NCBI GenBank assembly: GCA_902635975.1
Contig: CACPQC010000004.1
Coordinates: forward strand, 1-45,378
DNA length: 45,378 nucleotides
Reading direction: 5' to 3'
Source: an uncultured Pelagibacteraceae bacterium
GTDB taxonomy: Bacteria > Pseudomonadota > Alphaproteobacteria > Pelagibacterales > Pelagibacteraceae
In this document: positions 31,948-41,181 of the stretch, one piece after another
How positions within the stretch are numbered: position 1 is the stretch's first letter
Layout of the letters: each line of letters begins with the position of its first letter
Program-made: the position numbers and the translations under genes
The notes under the pieces: generated by a model
Database searches by the model: none
What the model saw: only the letters and a program-made list of their open reading frames with translations
What the model was told of the DNA's origin: nothing

Positions 31948-32696
31948 TACGTTGAACGGCCACCACTGATATCAAACACTGCAGCAGTTGAAAAGGTATT
32001 TTCCTCTGATGAAAGCCAACAAATTAATGATGTAAATTCTTCAACTTCTAAAAATCGTCCTCTTGGAACCTTAGAAAGCATCCTCTGCACATGCTCTTTA
32101 CTCATTTGTTTTAAAATGCGAGTTTTTGCTCCAGCTGGTGTTACAGCATTTACTGCAATATTTTTATCAGCAAGTTCCTTTCCTAATGATTTTGTAAGTC
32201 CAATAGCTCCAGCTTTTCCAGCGCTATATGCGCTCGCATTAGCATTTCCATCTTTTCCAGCAACAGATGCTACATTGACAATCCTTCCATAATTGTTTTC
32301 AATCATATTAGGCACTACCGCTCTGCAACAATTAAAGGTCCCAAATAAATTAATTTCTATGATCTTATTCCACGTTTCTACATCATATTTCCACAATGGA
32401 GCCGTTGGTCCAGTAATGCCAGCGTTATTAATTAGTATATCTATATTTGAATTACTTAAAATTTTTGAGGCAGCTTTTTCAACATCTTTATAAACTGAAA
32501 CATCAACAATATCTGAAATCAAATTTACATTATTAACATCTTTTTTTGTTTTATCTAATACTTTGTCGTCAATATCCCATATAACTACTTTAGCACCCGA
32601 GTCTAAGAATCTTTTGGTAATATCAAGACCAAAACCTTGTGCTCCTCCGGTAACAAGAGCAGTTCTGTTTTCAAAATTATATTGATTTTTTTTCAT
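31944..32696 (-). CDS. SDR family NAD(P)-dependent oxidoreductase
   Basis: ALVTGGAQGFGLDITKRFLDSGAKVVIWD, NNAGITGP, YSAGKAG. Confidence 0.92.
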   Translation of the reverse strand: MKKNQYNFENRTALVTGGAQGFGLDITKRFLDSGAKVVIWDIDDKVLDKTKKDVNNVNLISDIVDVSVYKDVEKAASKILSNSNIDILINNAGITGPTAPLWKYDVETWNKIIEINLFGTFNCCRAVVPNMIENNYGRIVNVASVAGKDGNANASAYSAGKAGAIGLTKSLGKELADKNIAVNAVTPAGAKTRILKQMSKEHVQRMLSKVPRGRFLEVEEFTSLICWLSSEENTFSTAAVFDISGGRSTY

Positions 32697-32705
32697 TGAG
32701 TTAAT

Positions 32706-34166
32706 TTAATCTTTTGCGAGCAAATAATACACAAATGCTGCAATAAATGCCCCCATAATCCATGAATATGATTGTAAAAACAATAAATTAGAATTCCAAA
32801 TTGTAGATGCTGCAAAAATAAAACCCAAAATTAACGAATAGACTGCTTTTAAATGCCACCCGCCTGAATAGTAATAAATCCCATTTTTGTCTAATGAATA
32901 AATATCTTTATTATTTAGTTTATTTTTTTTGATAAAATAATAATCACAAATCATCAATCCAAATAATGGACCAAAAAAAGCTCCTAAAGTATCTATTATT
33001 GATAAAATTCCAATTTGACTTAAAAAAGTTAACCAGAAAACTCCAAGAAAAAATCCAAAAAATCCAATTGTATAACTTGCACCTTTTAACGTTATTGATG
33101 AAGGAATAAAATTTATTAATGTATATTGCGATGGTATAAAATTTGCGATCAAATTAGTCGATGCAGATGCAATAATAATAAAGATCAGCACTAAAATTGT
33201 AACTAAAAGATTGTTCATTTTACCTATTATATCAGTTGGATTTGTGAGAATTCTCGATAAATTTTGTGTATCTTGCTTTATTAAAGCATCAGCGCCAGTA
33301 ACGATAAATAAAGCCATAAAAGAAAAAACAACCAAATTAAGTATTAAACTTAGATTTCCCTTTTTTAACTCACTCTTATTAATTACATGACGGGAAAAAT
33401 CTCCATAACTCAAAATAATTATTGAAAAATAAGCAAAAACAGTACCCGCAACAGTTAGTAGAGGTATAAAGTTTTTTTGATCAAAAAAATTATAATAATT
33501 TACTGATTGTAAAAATGCTTGAGAAGAAATTTTTACATCGTTTAATAAAACAATTAAAAAAAACATAAAAATTCCTACATAAACAGCTATTGCTGAAAAT
33601 TTCATGATTTTTCTATTAAACACCATTCCAACACTAAACAAAGATACTTGTATAAGAATTGAAAGTGTAATTGAAATCCAATCAATTATATTTAGACCTA
33701 AAAAAAATAATAAAAAAATGTCTTGATCAAGCAAAGATGAATCGATTGAAAAAATTAATATTCGTATCAAATAAACAAATGCTTTTGACAAAAAGTATGT
33801 TTGTATTCCAAACATAAAAACGCCAACTAGAGTTCGTATCAAACCAAAATATTTTGCACCTTTTACACCTAAAGAAGATCTCAATAAAACTACAAAAGGT
33901 AATCCAAATTTTTGTGATGGCTCCCCAATCAAGTTTGAAAAAAAATAAACTAACAATGAACCTATTAATGTACCAAAAAAAACAACAAAAGTGTTTAAAT
34001 CATAGACGACATATAAAGAGGCAATTAAGGAAAAACCAATCACACTTTGTATATTGACACCCCAAAAATAAAATAAGTCTTTCCAATCCCAATTTTTATT
34101 ATTTGGATTGACAGTAACTAAGTCCCAATTAATGAGTGATTTATTTGAATTTTTAAGTTGACTCAC
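32706..34166 (-). CDS. NCS1 family (nucleobase/cation symporter-1) permease
   Basis: 12-TM-like; GEPSQKFGLPFVVLLRSSLGVKGAKY, GDFSRHV, FFGPLFGLMICDYYFIKK. Confidence 0.82.
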   Translation of the reverse strand: MSQLKNSNKSLINWDLVTVNPNNKNWDWKDLFYFWGVNIQSVIGFSLIASLYVVYDLNTFVVFFGTLIGSLLVYFFSNLIGEPSQKFGLPFVVLLRSSLGVKGAKYFGLIRTLVGVFMFGIQTYFLSKAFVYLIRILIFSIDSSLLDQDIFLLFFLGLNIIDWISITLSILIQVSLFSVGMVFNRKIMKFSAIAVYVGIFMFFLIVLLNDVKISSQAFLQSVNYYNFFDQKNFIPLLTVAGTVFAYFSIIILSYGDFSRHVINKSELKKGNLSLILNLVVFSFMALFIVTGADALIKQDTQNLSRILTNPTDIIGKMNNLLVTILVLIFIIIASASTNLIANFIPSQYTLINFIPSSITLKGASYTIGFFGFFLGVFWLTFLSQIGILSIIDTLGAFFGPLFGLMICDYYFIKKNKLNNKDIYSLDKNGIYYYSGGWHLKAVYSLILGFIFAASTIWNSNLLFLQSYSWIMGAFIAAFVYYLLAKD

Positions 34167-34191
34167 TCAAACAATATAAAACTTTATTATT

Positions 34192-35526
34192 CTACTGTCC
34201 ATATAGGAGAGTTGGCAACCAAAGTGCAATTTTTGGAAAAATGATAATTAATATCAAACCAAATACTTGTAGAACCATAAATTGCATCATTCCATAATAA
34301 ATATCTTTAAGATCCCATTCAGGAACTACCCCCTTTAAAAAATAAGCTGAAAGAGCAACTGGAGGAGATAACCAGGCGGTTTGTAAATTGACAGCCACTA
34401 ATATTGCAAACCAAGTTAAATTAAAACCTAATGCCTCAATTAATGGTAATATTATTGGCACAATAATCATTACTATAGGCACCCATTCTAAAGGCCATCC
34501 TAATAAAAATATCATTACCATAACCATCGCTAAAATTAGATACTTATTCATTTCAAGACCTAATAAAAATTCAGTTAATAAAGTTGGTGTTCCAAGTCTT
34601 GCAAAAACAGCACCAAAAAAATTTGAAGCTGCAACCAAAACCATTATCAATGCAGTTATTTCAAGTGTTTTGACTAATGCTTCCTGTAACTTTGGAAAAG
34701 TCAACTTTTTATAGGCTAATGAAAGAAGTAGTGCACCCATAGCTCCACATCCTGCAGCTTCAGTTGGAGTAGCAAAACCAAATAGAATACTTCCTAATGC
34801 TGCAAATACTAAAGCCGCGGGTGGAACTAAACCTAAAAAAAATTCAATCCACACATCTTTCATGCTCGCAGCTCGCATGTCTTCAGGTATAATTGGTCCC
34901 AATTTAGGATTAATCATGCATCTAATTGTTGTGTAACCTGCGTATAAGCTCGCAAGAAGAATTCCGGGTAGTATTGCAGCAGCAAATAAATCAATTACTG
35001 GAATTTCCATTATTGGCCCCATAACAACTAGCATAATGCTTGGTGGAATTAATATTCCTAAAGTTCCTCCGGCTGTAATTGTTCCAGCTGCAAGTCTAAC
35101 ATCATACCCTGATCTATTCATAGATTTTGCCGCCATAATTCCAAGAATTGTTACAGAGGCACCAACAATTCCTGTAGCTGCAGCAAATATTACAGAAACA
35201 AATAAAACTGCATAATATAAAGACCCCTTAACTTTTGCTAGCATCATTTGAAATGCTGAAAACAACCTTTCCATCAATCCAGCTTGTTCCATCATAATAC
35301 CCATAAAAACAAAGAGCGGGACGGCGGCGAGAGTTTGTTCGGTCATGACCATTGAAAATTGGAGAGTCATTAAATAAAAAACTAATTTTCCAAACCCAAG
35401 ATAACCAAATACAAAACCTAGAAATATTAAAGTGAATGAAATAGGAAACCCTATAAATATAGCAAATAACATTACGCCAACTAAAATGAAACCTAAAATG
35501 GCTGGATCAATGAATTCTGCTATCAT
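34192..35526 (-). CDS. dctM: TRAP transporter large permease (DctM)
   Basis: FVFMGIMMEQAGLMERLFSAF, AGGTLGILIPPSIMLVVMGP, FGFATPTEAAGCGAMGALLL. Confidence 0.95.
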   Translation of the reverse strand: MIAEFIDPAILGFILVGVMLFAIFIGFPISFTLIFLGFVFGYLGFGKLVFYLMTLQFSMVMTEQTLAAVPLFVFMGIMMEQAGLMERLFSAFQMMLAKVKGSLYYAVLFVSVIFAAATGIVGASVTILGIMAAKSMNRSGYDVRLAAGTITAGGTLGILIPPSIMLVVMGPIMEIPVIDLFAAAILPGILLASLYAGYTTIRCMINPKLGPIIPEDMRAASMKDVWIEFFLGLVPPAALVFAALGSILFGFATPTEAAGCGAMGALLLSLAYKKLTFPKLQEALVKTLEITALIMVLVAASNFFGAVFARLGTPTLLTEFLLGLEMNKYLILAMVMVMIFLLGWPLEWVPIVMIIVPIILPLIEALGFNLTWFAILVAVNLQTAWLSPPVALSAYFLKGVVPEWDLKDIYYGMMQFMVLQVFGLILIIIFPKIALWLPTLLYGQ

Positions 35527-36137
35527 TTTTTATCTCCTGGCCACTCACCTTTTTTAGCTGCCCAATAACTTTTTAGTAATTCTGAAAAGCCTTGAATTAA
35601 TAAAAAAATAATTCCAATTAACAAACATGTTTTTATGGGCCACATATAAGGCATCCAAGTAGTATCCATCCCTCGTTCGCCTCTTCTAATTGACTCTTCA
35701 ACAAATCCTATAGTCATATAAAGAAAAATAATTAGTCCTGGAAAATAAAATAAAAGATATAACCAGAAATCAATAAGACCTTGTGTTTTAGTTTTAAAGT
35801 TTCTGTATAAAAAATCTGCTCTTATATGAACTCCTCTAGAAAGAGCATATCCTGCACCAAGCATAAATAATGCACCATAAAGAAAACGACTTATGTCGTA
35901 AGCCCAAATAGTTGGTGCTAAAAATAATTTTCTTGCAAGAACTTCATAAGTCATCGCAAAAATTAGTGGCATCAATATCCAACAAACAATATTACCAATC
36001 CACTTACTGAATTTATCAATATTAACGATAGATTTAGCCATCCATGATGGCATATCAGCTGGCATTTTACCTGATCCACCTCGCCTTTCGGCAATCATTT
36101 CATCAGAAATATCTAGTTTACCAGGTTCGTTTGCCAT
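35523..36137 (-). CDS. dctQ: TRAP transporter small permease (DctQ)
   Basis: 4-TM DctQ pattern, MTYEVLARKLFLAPTIWAYDISRFLYGALFMLGAGYALSRGVHIRADFLY. Confidence 0.92.
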   Translation of the reverse strand: MANEPGKLDISDEMIAERRGGSGKMPADMPSWMAKSIVNIDKFSKWIGNIVCWILMPLIFAMTYEVLARKLFLAPTIWAYDISRFLYGALFMLGAGYALSRGVHIRADFLYRNFKTKTQGLIDFWLYLLFYFPGLIIFLYMTIGFVEESIRRGERGMDTTWMPYMWPIKTCLLIGIIFLLIQGFSELLKSYWAAKKGEWPGDKK

Positions 36138-36155
36138 AAATTTTAGTTAAAAAAA

Positions 36156-36184
36156 TTAGAGCGGACTTTTAAAGTCCGCTCTAA
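36156..36184. terminator. Perfect hairpin between dctP and dctQ (attenuator, partial terminator or mRNA stabiliser)
   Basis: TTAGAGCGGACTTT-T-AAAGTCCGCTCTAA: 14-bp perfect inverted repeat, followed by a T-tract on the minus strand (CTCTAATTTTTTTAAC). Confidence 0.85.
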
Positions 36185-36205
36185 AAAATCAAGATTAATT
36201 ACTAA

Positions 36206-37300
36206 TTACTTTAATGTCGCCGCGTGAGCCATTCCTAGCTTAGCGTTAGACATTTGAGCACCACTCCAGAAAGGAACAGCAACATCAGCGAAATTTTTCA
36301 TTGAAGTGTAAACTTCGTTAAAAAATTTATTATCTTTAGCATTCTTATTTAAAGATGCTTTTGCTGCAGCCATATATTCTGTGAAATAATCTGAAGGTGT
36401 ATCTTCTAGAATTACTCCATGTTTGGTAGTTAGCTCTCTTAAAGCTTTACCATTCTCATAGATTCTGTAACTTAAAGATTTTGCTAATGAAGCATTAGCA
36501 GCTACCTCAAGTGACTTTTTCTCGTGAGCGCTCATAGCATTGTATGTTTTTCCAGTAATATAAAAGTCAGCATTTACGACTACTTGGTGTAAACCTTGTA
36601 AGTAATAGTGCTTTAAGACTTTTTGAAAACCAAATGTTAAGTCTGGTTTTGGACAACACCACTCAGCAGCATCGATAGTACCTGCCTCAAGAGCTGGAAG
36701 AATATCTCCACCACCCATCGCAACAGATGCTATACCAATATCTTTATAAGTTTGTCCTGGAATTCCTGGAGGAGTTCTGAATTTATATTTTCTAAAGTCA
36801 GCCATATCTTTAATTGGTTTTGGAAACCAACCTAAAGCTTCTGGGCCAACTGGTTGAATCATAAATCCTTTAATATCTCTTCCCATTTCTTTCCAAAGTT
36901 GATCGTATAATTCTTTACCACCACCATATTGGAACCATGATAAGAATGCGATATTATCAATACCTACTCCACCACCAGCTACCGGCGAACCAAATAACAT
37001 AGCAGCAGGATGATCACCTGACCAATAGTGGGTCCAAGCGAATCCACAATCTATTAATCCTTTATCAACAGCATCTAGAGTTTCTTTAACTCCAACAACT
37101 GCGCCTGCAGGCAATATTTCAAATTTCAATGATCCACTAGTTAATTCAGTTACAGTATCAGTAAAGTCCTTTAACATTTTAACCTCGTCGGCCTTAGTGT
37201 TAAGAACAGTTTGACACTTTAATGTTTTTGCAGCATTAGCGCTTGATGTAAATCCAAGAACTAAGATTGTTGCAAATAACATTGAAATGATTTTTTTCAT
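36206..37300 (-). CDS. dctP: TRAP transporter substrate-binding protein (DctP/TakP-like)
   Basis: Signal peptide; DFTDTVTELTSGSLKFEILPAGAVVGVKETLDAV, KYKFRTPPGIPGQTYKDIGIASVAMGGGDILPALEAGTIDAAEW. Confidence 0.93.
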   Translation of the reverse strand: MKKIISMLFATILVLGFTSSANAAKTLKCQTVLNTKADEVKMLKDFTDTVTELTSGSLKFEILPAGAVVGVKETLDAVDKGLIDCGFAWTHYWSGDHPAAMLFGSPVAGGGVGIDNIAFLSWFQYGGGKELYDQLWKEMGRDIKGFMIQPVGPEALGWFPKPIKDMADFRKYKFRTPPGIPGQTYKDIGIASVAMGGGDILPALEAGTIDAAEWCCPKPDLTFGFQKVLKHYYLQGLHQVVVNADFYITGKTYNAMSAHEKKSLEVAANASLAKSLSYRIYENGKALRELTTKHGVILEDTPSDYFTEYMAAAKASLNKNAKDNKFFNEVYTSMKNFADVAVPFWSGAQMSNAKLGMAHAATLK

Positions 37301-37356
37301 TATTGTTCCTCTTGTTAGTTAAATTTAACATCTCGATGTAATCAGAAAAACAAAGC

Positions 37357-37370
37357 TGACACAAGTGACA
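37357..37370. promoter_or_regulatory. Imperfect palindrome in the divergent dctP/GMC intergenic region, possible operator
   Basis: TGACAC-AA-GTGACA, 5/6 symmetric half-sites, in the only regulatory spacer between the two divergent operons. Confidence 0.25.
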
Positions 37371-37433
37371 ATTAATTGATATAGTTATAAATATCATTAA
37401 AAAAGTTTAATTAAAAAAACTATTCAACTTGAG

Positions 37434-39029
37434 ATGGAAAATTTTGATTTTATAATTATTGGTGCTGGATCTGCAGGATGTGTTCTTGCAAATCGTCTTT
37501 CTGAAAATTCTCAAAATAAAGTTTTATTAATTGAGGCTGGTGGCAAAGATAACTATCCCTGGATACATATACCTGTTGGATATTTTAAAACAATGCACAA
37601 CCCATCTGTAGATTGGTGTTACAAAACAGAACCTGATGAAACAATGAATAACCGTTCAATTCGTTATCCTAGGGGAAAAACTTTAGGGGGCAGTTCAGCT
37701 ATAAATGGTCTTTTATATATTAGAGGACAAAGTAGAGATTATGATGTTTGGCGTCAATTAGGTAACACTGGCTGGGGATGGGATGATGTCCTCCCATATT
37801 TTATTAAAGCAGAAAATCAAGAGCGTGGAAAAGACGAATTTCACGGTGTTGGTGGACCTCTGTCTGTATCTGATCAAAGAATTCAACTTCCATTATTAAA
37901 TGAGTTTCAAAATGCAGCTGAAGAATTTGGAATTCCGAAAACAAGAGATTTTAATACTGGTGATAATCATGGATGTGGTTACTTTCAGGTCACTGAAAAA
38001 GATGGTTTCAGATGTAGTACAGCTGTTGGATATTTAAATCCTATTAAAAATAGGAATAATCTTCATATAATTACCAATGCACACGTAAAAAAAATAAACT
38101 TTGAAAATAAAATAGCTAAAAGTGTCGAATACTGGCAAGGAAATGAACTCAAAAAAATATTAGCTAATAAAGAAATTATTCTTTCATCAGGATCAATTGG
38201 TTCACCACAAATTTTACAAGTATCTGGAATTGGTAACTCCGATAAATTAAAAAATTTAGGTATAGATATGATTCATGATCTAAAAGGGGTAGGAGAAAAT
38301 CTTCAGGATCATCTCATGTTTAGGCCGATTTATAAAATTCATGGATTAAAATCTTTGAATAAAAAAGTTAATAGTTTATTTGGTAAATTAATGATTGGTC
38401 TTGAGTATGTTTTTAATCGAAGTGGACCAATGACAATGGGTGCTAGTCAAATGTGTATGTTTGCTAAAAGTGATCCATCTATAGAATTACCAGATCTGCA
38501 ATGGCATGTTCAGCCTATGAGTATGGATACTTTAGGTGCAACTAAAAATCATGACTTTCATGCATTTACTCCAACAGTATCAAATATTAGACCGACTAGT
38601 AGAGGTTTTGTAAATATTACAAATAAAGACTCTAGAATTTATGCAAAGGTAAAACTCAATTATCTTTCAACCCAACATGATAGAATGATTGCTGCAAAAG
38701 GATTAAAACTTACAAGAAAAATTATTATGGAGTCTGAAACTTTTAAAAAATATAAACCTGAAGAATATAGACCTGGTATAAATATTAATGATGATGAGGA
38801 ATTAGTTAAAGCTGGCTCAGATTATGCTCAAACTATTTTTCATCCTGTTGGTACTTGTAAAATGGGTCAAGACGACATGGCAGTGGTCGATGAAACACTT
38901 AAAGTAAAAGGTTTAAAAAATTTAAGAGTGATTGATGCATCAATAATGCCTAATATAACTTCAGGTAATACAAATGCACCAACAATAATGATTGCAGAAA
39001 AAGGTGCAGATATGATACTTAGAAATTAA
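37434..39029 (+). CDS. GMC family FAD-dependent oxidoreductase (choline dehydrogenase-like)
   Basis: DFIIIGAGSAGCVLANRLSE, YPRGKTLGGSSAINGLLYIRGQ, IFHPVGTCKMG, NLRVIDASIMPNITSGNTNAPTIMIAEKGAD. Confidence 0.95.
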   Translation: MENFDFIIIGAGSAGCVLANRLSENSQNKVLLIEAGGKDNYPWIHIPVGYFKTMHNPSVDWCYKTEPDETMNNRSIRYPRGKTLGGSSAINGLLYIRGQSRDYDVWRQLGNTGWGWDDVLPYFIKAENQERGKDEFHGVGGPLSVSDQRIQLPLLNEFQNAAEEFGIPKTRDFNTGDNHGCGYFQVTEKDGFRCSTAVGYLNPIKNRNNLHIITNAHVKKINFENKIAKSVEYWQGNELKKILANKEIILSSGSIGSPQILQVSGIGNSDKLKNLGIDMIHDLKGVGENLQDHLMFRPIYKIHGLKSLNKKVNSLFGKLMIGLEYVFNRSGPMTMGASQMCMFAKSDPSIELPDLQWHVQPMSMDTLGATKNHDFHAFTPTVSNIRPTSRGFVNITNKDSRIYAKVKLNYLSTQHDRMIAAKGLKLTRKIIMESETFKKYKPEEYRPGININDDEELVKAGSDYAQTIFHPVGTCKMGQDDMAVVDETLKVKGLKNLRVIDASIMPNITSGNTNAPTIMIAEKGADMILRN

Positions 39030-39622
39030 TGCTATCTGATTTTGTTACGCCAGAGCAAATTACTATTTTAACGCAAATTATCTTAATAGATCTTGTGCTT
39101 GCTGGTGATAATGCAATCATTATTGGAATGGTTGCTTCTAAATTTCCACTAGAACAGAGAAAAAAGATTATTTTTTGGGGCATAGGTGGTGCTGTTGTTT
39201 TAAGAATTATATTAACTTTATTAACTGCTTACTTGTTACAAATTACGGGTTTAAGATTAATTGGCGGTCTTCTTCTTCTTTATATAGTTTACAAACTTTA
39301 TGTTGATGTTGTGAAAGGTTCAAGTCATCAAGATGATATTAAAGTAGACAACTCTAGCTTCATGAAAGCAATTTGGACTATTCTACTTGCTGATTTCACA
39401 ATGAGTTTGGATAATGTATTGGGTGTTGCTGGGGCAGCTGGAGATCATTATTATTTGCTTGTTTTTGGACTGGTTTTATCAATTGTTTTAATGGCAACTG
39501 CTGCAACGTTAATATCCAATTGGATTAAAAAGTATAAATGGATAGCTTGGGCTGGTTTATTAGCAATTCTTATTGTTGCTATTGAGTTGATTTACACTGA
39601 TATTAAAATATTATTTTTATAA
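39029..39622 (+). CDS. TerC family integral membrane protein (YjbE-type)
   Basis: ILIDLVLAGDNAIIIGMVA and LLADFTMSLDNVLGVAGAA repeat motifs. Confidence 0.9.
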   Translation: MLSDFVTPEQITILTQIILIDLVLAGDNAIIIGMVASKFPLEQRKKIIFWGIGGAVVLRIILTLLTAYLLQITGLRLIGGLLLLYIVYKLYVDVVKGSSHQDDIKVDNSSFMKAIWTILLADFTMSLDNVLGVAGAAGDHYYLLVFGLVLSIVLMATAATLISNWIKKYKWIAWAGLLAILIVAIELIYTDIKILFL

Positions 39623-40389
39623 TGTTCCTTAAAAATTATAATTTTAGAAATAAAACTGCAGTTGTGACAGGTGCTGGTAAAGGTATTGGTAGAGCGTGTG
39701 CAATCGCTTTAGCTGAGGCTGGTGCAAATTTGATCATAATCAGTAGAACCAATAAAGACTTAAACGAAGTTTCTAAGATTATAAAAAAGTTTAAATCAAG
39801 GTGTAAATCTTATGTTTGTGATATCACAGATTATAATGAAATTAAAAAAATCATTAATAAACAGTCAAGAATAGACATCTTAATTAACAATGCTGGTAAT
39901 AACAGACCAGCACATTTTACCAAAGTTAAAAAGGAAGATATGGAATATATGGTAAAAATAAATACTATAGCAAGTTTTAACTTGGCTCATCTTTGTGCAT
40001 TAAAAATGATTAAATCTAGAAATAGAAAAAAAATAGGTGGATCTATAGTAAATATGTCCTCTCAGATGGGTCATGTTGGTGGCCCTATAAGAAGTGTCTA
40101 CAATATGAATAAATTTGGTTTAGAGGGTTTAACAAAAGGAATGTCAATTGATCTTGCAAAATACAATATTAGAGTAAATACAGTTTGCCCAACATTTGTT
40201 GTAACTCCGATGACTAAAAAATTTTTAAAAGATAAGAAATTCAAACAAGATATGTTGAATAATATTCCTCTTGGAAGATTTGCAGAATTATCTGAAGTAG
40301 CATCAGCTGTAGTGTTTTTGGCTTCAGATGCTGCATCTATGATTACAGGCACTTCATTATTGGTTGATGGTGGATGGACGGCAAAATAA
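39622..40389 (+). CDS. SDR family oxidoreductase
   Basis: AVVTGAGKGIGRACAIALAEAGANLIII, LINNAGNNRPA, YNMNKFG, GTSLLVDGGWTAK. Confidence 0.93.
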   Translation: MFLKNYNFRNKTAVVTGAGKGIGRACAIALAEAGANLIIISRTNKDLNEVSKIIKKFKSRCKSYVCDITDYNEIKKIINKQSRIDILINNAGNNRPAHFTKVKKEDMEYMVKINTIASFNLAHLCALKMIKSRNRKKIGGSIVNMSSQMGHVGGPIRSVYNMNKFGLEGLTKGMSIDLAKYNIRVNTVCPTFVVTPMTKKFLKDKKFKQDMLNNIPLGRFAELSEVASAVVFLASDAASMITGTSLLVDGGWTAK

Positions 40390-41177
40390 AATTTAGATTA
40401 TTTTTTTTGATAATCTTTTTAATATCAGCTCATTCAAATGCTATAGAATTTGAGGGCAAATTCCTTCAAGGTCATATTATTGTTGGAATTACTAATCCTT
40501 CAGCAAAAATTATTATAGATAAAAAAGAAGTAAAAGTTTCAAATGATGGTTACTTTGTTTTTGGAATTGATCGAGATAGAAAATTTGATTTAACAATTAC
40601 AAAAATTCAAAATGGAAAAAAAGAAAAAATAATCAAAAAAGTTTTAAAACGAAAATATAATATTCAAAGAATTGATGGACTTGAAGAGAGTAAGGTAACA
40701 CCGCCAGAGTCTGTTTATAAGAGAATTAAGAATGAAAATAGTAAAATTGGAAAAGCGAGATCAATTAATTCTGACTTACCTTTTTTTAAAAATCAATTTA
40801 TTATGCCGGTTGAAGGAATTATTAGTGGAGTTTATGGAAGCCAAAGGATTTTAAATGGTAAGCCAAAATGGCCTCACTATGGAATTGACATTGCTGCCAA
40901 ACAAGGAACAATGATTAAATCCTCCGGATCTGGTATAGTTACTATGGCTGAGGATGATCTTTATTATACTGGAGGTACAATTATTATGGATCACGGACAT
41001 GGGATATCAACAATTTATTCTCATCTTGAGAATGTGTTAGTTTCTGTTGGAGATAGAATAAATCAAGGTGATATAATCGGCACCGTTGGTTCAACTGGAA
41101 GATCTACAGGACCTCATTTGGATTTTAGGGTTAATTGGTTTCAGACTAGACTCGATCCAATGTCGGTATTAAACTAA
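40374..41177 (+). CDS. M23 family metallopeptidase (LytM domain), secreted
   Basis: Signal peptide; HYGIDIAAKQGTMIKSSGSGIVTMAED ... MDHGHGISTIYSHLENVLVSVGDRINQGDIIGTVGSTGRSTGPHLDFRV. Confidence 0.93.
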   Translation: MDGKIKFRLFFLIIFLISAHSNAIEFEGKFLQGHIIVGITNPSAKIIIDKKEVKVSNDGYFVFGIDRDRKFDLTITKIQNGKKEKIIKKVLKRKYNIQRIDGLEESKVTPPESVYKRIKNENSKIGKARSINSDLPFFKNQFIMPVEGIISGVYGSQRILNGKPKWPHYGIDIAAKQGTMIKSSGSGIVTMAEDDLYYTGGTIIMDHGHGISTIYSHLENVLVSVGDRINQGDIIGTVGSTGRSTGPHLDFRVNWFQTRLDPMSVLN

Positions 41178-41181
41178 TATT

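Noticed and set aside
33854-34057. 67-aa plus-strand ORF with Lys/Gln-rich sequence
   Set aside because: Antisense of hydrophobic TM codons in the NCS1 permease.
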